A stretch of DNA of 64,000 nt from an uncultured Clostridiaceae bacterium. Its GTDB lineage: Bacteria; Bacillota; Clostridia; TANB77; CAG-508. The notes beneath the pieces are model-generated. The model worked only from the letters and a program-made list of their open reading frames with translations. It was not told the DNA's origin and made no database searches. Each line of letters opens with the position of its first letter. Within the stretch, counting starts at the first letter, position 1. A program made the translations under genes and the position numbers. Where the stretch lies: NCBI GenBank assembly GCA_949927585.1, contig CATLFA010000004.1, positions 1 to 64,000 on the forward strand, given 5' to 3'. Shown piece by piece: positions 63,590 through 64,000 of the stretch.

Positions 63590-64000
63590 ATGGAAAATCA
63601 AAATTTAAATATTTTAGATGAAATTAATAAAGGTGCTACTATGGGAATGGATGCAATATCTTTTGTTTCAGAAAAAGTTAAAGATGATATTTTTAAGGAA
63701 GTCTTAGACATTGAATATAATAAATACAAAAAAATATCTAATAGAGTTAATGATATATATTCTAATTTTAGTAGCAAAGAGCCTCATGAAACAAATGCTA
63801 TGAATAAAGCTATGACTTGGTATGGTGTACAAATGAAAACTATTGCTGATAATAGTAATTCTAAGCTTTCTGAACTATTAATACAAGGAACTAATATGGG
63901 TATTATTGAAGGTAGAAGACTTATTAATCGAAATCCTAATGCTGCTGAAGATGTGAAAAATGTTTTAAATGATTTTGTTGTTATGCAAGAAGATAGTATT
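63590..64000 (+). CDS. Ferritin-like helical-bundle hypothetical protein, partial
   Basis: Start MENQNLNILDEINKGATMGM with AAAGGAA upstream; at least 137 residues, runs off the right edge. Long amphipathic helices with YNKYKKISNRVNDIYSNF and MNKAMTWYGVQMKTIADNSN; pattern similar to DUF2383/ferritin-like proteins. Function unknown. Confidence 0.6.
   Translation, partial: MENQNLNILDEINKGATMGMDAISFVSEKVKDDIFKEVLDIEYNKYKKISNRVNDIYSNFSSKEPHETNAMNKAMTWYGVQMKTIADNSNSKLSELLIQGTNMGIIEGRRLINRNPNAAEDVKNVLNDFVVMQEDSI

Overview
The window reads as a chromosomal stretch of an AT-rich, spore-forming, Clostridia-like Firmicute, probably an uncultured (gut-type) lineage. Evidence: yabP/yabQ, a ytvI-like gene, a spoIIM family gene and divIC for sporulation and division; a tyrosine T-box leader; Gram-positive housekeeping genes (rny, rnr, smpB, secG, ftsH, an mecA-type transpeptidase); strong GGAGG-type ribosome binding sites; almost exclusive use of A/T-ending codons. 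The exact lineage cannot be fixed from the sequence alone.

Layout. 0-0.8 kb: edge of an inovirus-like element. 0.9-5.5 kb: rho, divIC, yabQ, yabP and prfB. 5.7-12.8 kb: rfbC cassette, an RlmN-like radical SAM gene, secA, membrane proteins. 13-20.4 kb: ytvI, CBS protein, two unusual tRNA-like genes, a coat-like protein, murD, a cytidylate-kinase-like gene, a toxin-antitoxin pair. 20.8-29.6 kb: uvrA, cysE, uvrB, DnaB-like helicase. 29.7-41.2 kb: small surface proteins, smpB, rnr, secG, a candidate structured RNA, an RluD-like synthase, ftsH, cysS. 41.5-51.9 kb: PBP1A, rny, xerD, spoIIM, an EndoQ-like PHP protein, tmcAL, rnhA. 52-64 kb: Bax-inhibitor protein, PBP2, T-box/tyrS, alpha/beta hydrolase, SanA-like, a MATE-kinase fusion and orphan genes. 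Small orphan genes with their own promoters and bidirectional terminators are scattered between core genes, together with three or more families of palindromic repeats.

Most striking observation. Nine conserved genes (prfB, a YwaF-like gene, a coat-like gene, murD, uvrA, cysE, uvrB, an RluD-like gene, rnhA) are interrupted in the reading frame, 13 times in all. Every interruption has the same form: the zero-frame codon is CGG, and skipping its C restores the frame at a GGA or GGT glycine that belongs to the conserved protein (RF2 GGQ region, UvrA/UvrB Walker A, RNase HI active-site loop, CysE and MurD motifs). The length of each gene modulo 3 equals exactly its number of CGG sites. No conserved gene in the window has CGG read in frame as arginine, whereas more than thirty CGG trinucleotides in the other two phases disturb nothing. 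This looks like pervasive +1 frameshifting (or four-base decoding) at CGG, comparable in logic to the shifts at stop codons in Euplotes. By contrast, several small accessory genes carry CGG in frame, as expected of genes imported from an organism that reads CGG as arginine.
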